Shown here: positions 4,475-6,627 of the stretch, piece after piece
Position numbering within the stretch: position 1 is the first letter of the stretch
Layout of the letters: every line of letters starts with the position of its first letter
Program-made: the position numbers and the translations under genes
Assembly (NCBI GenBank): GCA_019242135.1
Contig: JAFAWC010000620.1
Coordinates: 1 to 6,627 of the forward strand
Direction of reading: 5' to 3'
Origin: Mycobacteriaceae bacterium
GTDB taxonomy: Bacteria; Actinomycetota; Actinomycetes; Mycobacteriales; Mycobacteriaceae
DNA length: 6,627 nt
The notes under the pieces: generated by a model
Database searches by the model: none
Told to the model about the DNA's origin: nothing
What the model saw: only the letters and a program-made list of their open reading frames with translations

Positions 4475-5526
4475 TCGAATTCGCGCGGCACCGCCGCGAC
4501 GTGGCCGCCCCAGCGTCGCCGCCTGATCGCCGCCCTCGACGGCAGCCTGCGGACGACTCCGTGACCGGCACGGACGGCGTGCACGACGCGCTGCGCGCGC
4601 GCCGGCGCTGCGCCGATGAACTCGTCGATTCCGGTCGCGTCAGTGAACTCCTCGACGCCGGTCGCGCCGATGAACTCGTCGATCAGCTCGGTCACGGCGG
4701 TGGGGCGTTCGATCTGCGGGTGGTGCCAGACCCCGGGCAGGATGTGCAGGCGGCTGTTCGGCAGCGCCTCGTGCGCGGCGTGGGCGTGAGCGACCGGGAT
4801 CACGCGGTCCTGGTCGCCGCTGATGATCATCGCCGGCAGATCCGCGTTGAAATGCAGGCGATTCAGCGCGCAGACCGCTTGACCGCGGTGATCGACGACC
4901 GATCGCAGTGTGCGCAGGAACGCCTGGCGGTTGTCGCGGTTTGACAGCGCCGCGTGGGCACGCCAGGTCTCGCTGAACCGGGTCACCTCGCGATCCGTCT
5001 GCCGCCATGCCCGCAGCGCGTTGCCGGCGGTGATCGCCGGTCGCGATGCGATAAGCGGCAATACCAGCTCCGCGCCGGGCAGCGACAGCAGCTTCAACAG
5101 CCGGCCGACTTCGCTGCCCAACCCGCCGCTGCTGATCAGCACCAGCCGTCGGCAGTAGGTGCGGTGCTGGTGGGCGAACTGTAAGGCCACCCCTCCGCCG
5201 AGGGAGTGACCGATCACGGTGGCCTTTTCGACGCCGAGCGCGTCGAGGAAGTCACGCAGCCACACGGCGAACGCGCCCAGCGAGTAGTCGCCCCGCGGCT
5301 TGTCGGATTGGCCGTGACCGAGCAGGTCCGGTGCGATGACGCGATACTTCTTCGACAGCGCGGGCACCACCGAGCGCCAGCTCGCGGAGCTACCGCCCAT
5401 ACCGTGGATCAGCAGCAACACCTCACCGGCGCCCTCGTCGCGGTATGCGACCCGGTCGCCGTGCAACATCATCGTCCGGTTGGTCATGTCGCCCGCTTCC
5501 TCACCGCTGGGCGTTCCGGTGGTCAT
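4456..5526 (-). CDS. Alpha/beta hydrolase with repeat-derived C-terminal extension
   Basis: A cytosolic-looking alpha/beta-hydrolase-fold enzyme, 356 residues from ATG 5526. Seen: oxyanion HGMGG (41-45), APDLLGHGQSDKP near 65-77, nucleophile S108 in GHSLGGG, acid D240 in GDQD, and base H268 in GVWHHP. The fold resembles the mycobacterial Rv2715-like hydrolases; substrate unknown. The residue before His is W267, where Gly is usual. The family normally ends near residue 285. Here IDEFIGATG is followed by two further copies (291-299, 300-308) and a 48-residue tail with 12 Arg, which reads like translated non-coding DNA. The start is uncertain: ATG 5526 has GAGGA 7 nt upstream; ATG 5487 also has GAGGA, 10 nt away, and lies closer to the fold; GTG 5598 is open in frame but has no visible signal. 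The gene is divergent from the DUF1707 gene. Enzyme fold certain; both ends uncertain. Confidence 0.9.
   Translation of the reverse strand: MTTGTPSGEEAGDMTNRTMMLHGDRVAYRDEGAGEVLLLIHGMGGSSASWRSVVPALSKKYRVIAPDLLGHGQSDKPRGDYSLGAFAVWLRDFLDALGVEKATVIGHSLGGGVALQFAHQHRTYCRRLVLISSGGLGSEVGRLLKLLSLPGAELVLPLIASRPAITAGNALRAWRQTDREVTRFSETWRAHAALSNRDNRQAFLRTLRSVVDHRGQAVCALNRLHFNADLPAMIISGDQDRVIPVAHAHAAHEALPNSRLHILPGVWHHPQIERPTAVTELIDEFIGATGVEEFTDATGIDEFIGAAPARAQRVVHAVRAGHGVVRRLPSRAAIRRRRWGGHVAAVPREFDVERCG
4484..4498. repeat. Short GC-rich hairpin near the hydrolase 3' end
   Basis: CGCGGC (4484-4489) pairs perfectly with GCCGCG (4493-4498) around an ACC loop. It lies beside the direct-repeat array at the convergent junction and could slow or end transcription from either side, but no T-tract follows, so a terminator call would be speculative. 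Confidence 0.35.
4610..4690 (-). repeat. Three 27-nt tandem repeats at the hydrolase C-terminus
   Basis: Units at 4610-4636, 4637-4663 and 4664-4690 keep frame and encode (I/V)(D/E)EF(I/T)(G/D)A(T/A)(G/P). Units one and three share their first 20 bases exactly; unit two differs from unit one at 6 of 27 positions. A run of alternating purine and pyrimidine (TGCGCGCGCGC, 4592-4602) and a 9-bp direct repeat (GCGCTGCGC at 4588 and 4605) abut the array, making this a likely slippage-prone spot. Confidence 0.85.
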
Positions 5527-5533
5527 TGCCGAT

Positions 5534-5538
5534 TCCTC
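5534..5538 (-). promoter_or_regulatory. Ribosome binding site used to choose the hydrolase start
   Basis: The minus strand reads GAGGA, 7 nt, ATG (5526). A second GAGGA (5498-5502) precedes the in-frame ATG at 5487 by 10 nt. The better spacing favours 5526, but both starts could be used. Confidence 0.5.
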
Positions 5539-5649
5539 ACTGCTGGTCTCACGTTGTGAAGCGAGTTTGTGAGCAAGGCCTTGGAGGTTTCTAAACACAC
5601 CGCTGCTCAGCGCCGATTTGCGATGTTGGCCGCCATTGTGACCTGCCGG

Positions 5650-5659
5650 ATCGTACGAT
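5650..5659. promoter_or_regulatory. Palindromic bidirectional -10 element
   Basis: ATCGTACGAT is a perfect 10-bp palindrome containing TACGAT, a TANNNT -10 match, on both strands. On the plus strand (5654-5659) it is followed by 7 nt and the GTG at 5667, the spacing expected for a leaderless mRNA of the DUF1707 gene. On the minus strand (5650-5655) it would start transcription near 5643, giving the divergent hydrolase a leader of about 115 nt. No -35 box of correct spacing is obvious on either side. Confidence 0.55.
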
Positions 5660-5666
5660 TCGTGCC

Positions 5667-6515
5667 GTGGCCACCCCGAACACCCGGGCTACCGACGACG
5701 ATCGCAACGACACCTGCCAGGTGCTGGACACGGCCCTGAGCGAGGGCCAGCTGTCGATGGAGGAGCACCGCGAGCGGGTCAGTGCGGCAACCAGCGCCAC
5801 CACCCTGGGCGATCTGCAATCGCTGGTATCCGATCTGCAGGTGCACCGGGTCCCTGCCCAGCTGCAGAAGCTGAAGTCGCCCGGCGGCGGGTGGGGCATG
5901 CGGATCGCGGTGGCCGCGGTGCTGGTGCTGCTGGGTGTCGGTATCGCGTGGGGGCTGTTCGGCAATAAGTCGTCGCCGTCGATGAGCCCCTTCACCCGGG
6001 GCACCACCACCAGCAGCCGCACGACGACGAGCGCACCACCGCAGGCGCAGCAGGACCTGCTGTCGCTGGGCGGGCTGACCGGTTTCCTGGCGCAGATGCG
6101 CAAGCAGTTCGGCGACACGATGGGCTACGAGCTGACGGTCTGGTCGCAGCGGGCGGCGTTATTCCGTCCCGACTCGGCAAACCCTCACAAGACTGTGAAC
6201 TGGGCTTACACCGTCGATCCGCAGATTCCGGCCGCTCAGCGTGGCATGTGGATGAACACCGGCGACTGGCCGATGCCGCCCGACACGGCGCTGGGCGACC
6301 TCAGCAAGTTCAACGTGCAGGAAGTCCTCGGCGTCGTGCGCGCGGCGCCGCAAACCCTCAACGTCAGCAACCCGACCGAGACGTACCTGATCATCGACTC
6401 GGCGAACGACGGCAGCCTGGCCCTGGCCATCCACGTGTCCGACGGCACCAACAGCGGATATCTCGATCTCGCCGCAGACGGCACCGTCGGGCAGATCCAC
6501 CCCGCCGACTCTTGA
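5667..6515 (+). CDS. DUF1707-domain single-pass membrane protein
   Basis: A 282-residue protein. Residues about 5-58 form a DUF1707 (SHOCT-like) domain, recognisable from RATDDDRNDTCQVLDTAL, the EGQLSMEEHRERV core and the closing LGDLQSLVSDLQ. One strongly hydrophobic span follows (about 79-98), then a Thr/Ser-rich stalk (102-124) and an extracytosolic domain of about 150 residues (130-282) with no cysteine and no family I can name. The expected topology is cytosolic N-terminus and external C-terminus. DUF1707 is common in actinobacterial membrane proteins and has no settled biochemical role; Rv2091c of M. tuberculosis is, from memory, of similar design. The GTG at 5667 is chosen because DUF1707 begins right after it and a -10 box lies 7 nt upstream, so the mRNA is probably leaderless. 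Domain assignment secure, function unknown. Confidence 0.92.
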   Translation: MATPNTRATDDDRNDTCQVLDTALSEGQLSMEEHRERVSAATSATTLGDLQSLVSDLQVHRVPAQLQKLKSPGGGWGMRIAVAAVLVLLGVGIAWGLFGNKSSPSMSPFTRGTTTSSRTTTSAPPQAQQDLLSLGGLTGFLAQMRKQFGDTMGYELTVWSQRAALFRPDSANPHKTVNWAYTVDPQIPAAQRGMWMNTGDWPMPPDTALGDLSKFNVQEVLGVVRAAPQTLNVSNPTETYLIIDSANDGSLALAIHVSDGTNSGYLDLAADGTVGQIHPADS

Positions 6516-6523
6516 TCCGCGAC

Positions 6524-6581
6524 ACTGCAACCGCGGCGCCGACACGCCGGATAACGTCTGCCCTGACTGCAATCTCGGCGC
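6524..6581. repeat. Two near-identical 16-nt direct repeats downstream of the DUF1707 gene
   Basis: ACTGCAACCGCGGCGC (6524-6539) and ACTGCAATCTCGGCGC (6566-6581) match at 14 of 16 bases, 42 nt apart, about four helical turns. The second copy can form a 5-bp stem (ACTGC 6566-6570 with GCAGT 6580-6584). A TANNNT match, TAACGT (6552-6557), lies between them. They may be binding sites in the promoter of a gene beyond the right edge, or 3'-end structure. Nothing else is seen in 6516-6627. Confidence 0.45.
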
Positions 6582-6627
6582 AGTTGCCCCCGTCCAAACC
6601 CCTCACCACGCCACCGGCAGTTCGACG

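Noticed and set aside
4501..4944. Plus-strand frame opposite the hydrolase 3' part, tested as an explanation for the odd hydrolase tail
   Set aside because: It continues into sequence antisense to the conserved catalytic His and Asp region and shows no domain or start signal.
5527..5598. Hydrolase start at the in-frame GTG 5598
   Set aside because: The added 24 residues have no family counterpart, and no ribosome site or leaderless -10 box precedes the GTG, whereas ATG 5526 has a well-spaced GAGGA.

Overview
The window looks like chromosomal DNA of a non-tuberculous Mycobacterium (or close Mycobacteriales relative). The evidence is the high G+C content, GTG/TTG start candidates, a PknE/PknH-type receptor kinase, a DUF1707 membrane protein, a stand-alone crotonase, and several TANNNT -10 boxes placed 6-7 nt before a start codon, as in mycobacterial leaderless transcripts. 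I see no mobile element, CRISPR array, tRNA or rRNA.

Layout: (1) bases 1-1214 (+) hold the C-terminal part of a CocE/NonD-type alpha/beta hydrolase whose N-terminus lies off the left edge. (2) 1206-2708 (-) is a complete transmembrane Ser/Thr protein kinase, convergent with gene 1 and overlapping it by 9 nt. (3) 2866-3651 (+) is a crotonase-fold protein whose residues fit an enoyl-CoA isomerase better than a hydratase. (4) 3648-3947 (-) is a small exported proline/tryptophan-rich protein; its stop codon interlocks with that of gene 3 in a shared CTAG. (5) 4056-4406 (+) is a small exported protein made almost entirely of 11-residue tandem repeats. (6) 4456-5526 (-) is an alpha/beta hydrolase with an intact triad and a repeat-derived, arginine-rich C-terminal extension. 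(7) 5667-6515 (+) is a DUF1707 single-pass membrane protein. Bases 6516-6627 hold no gene I can support, only a pair of 16-nt repeats.

The seven genes alternate strand without exception, so none forms an operon with a neighbour inside the window. Three divergent intergenic regions (2709-2865, 3948-4055, 5527-5666) must contain the promoters, and three convergent junctions contain the gene ends. Candidate leaderless promoters precede genes 3, 4 and 7. The one before gene 7 sits in a perfect 10-bp palindrome that supplies an identical -10 box to each strand.

I do not see a clearly delimited multi-gene system. The most unusual items are the hendecad-repeat exported protein with its divergent exported partner and the 9-bp inverted repeat between them, the palindromic bidirectional -10 element, the expanding C-terminus of the hydrolase, and the isomerase-like active site of the crotonase. 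Genes 2 and 7 share an architecture (cytosolic domain, one membrane span, Thr/Ser-rich stalk, small extracytosolic domain), but nothing in the sequence shows that they act together.
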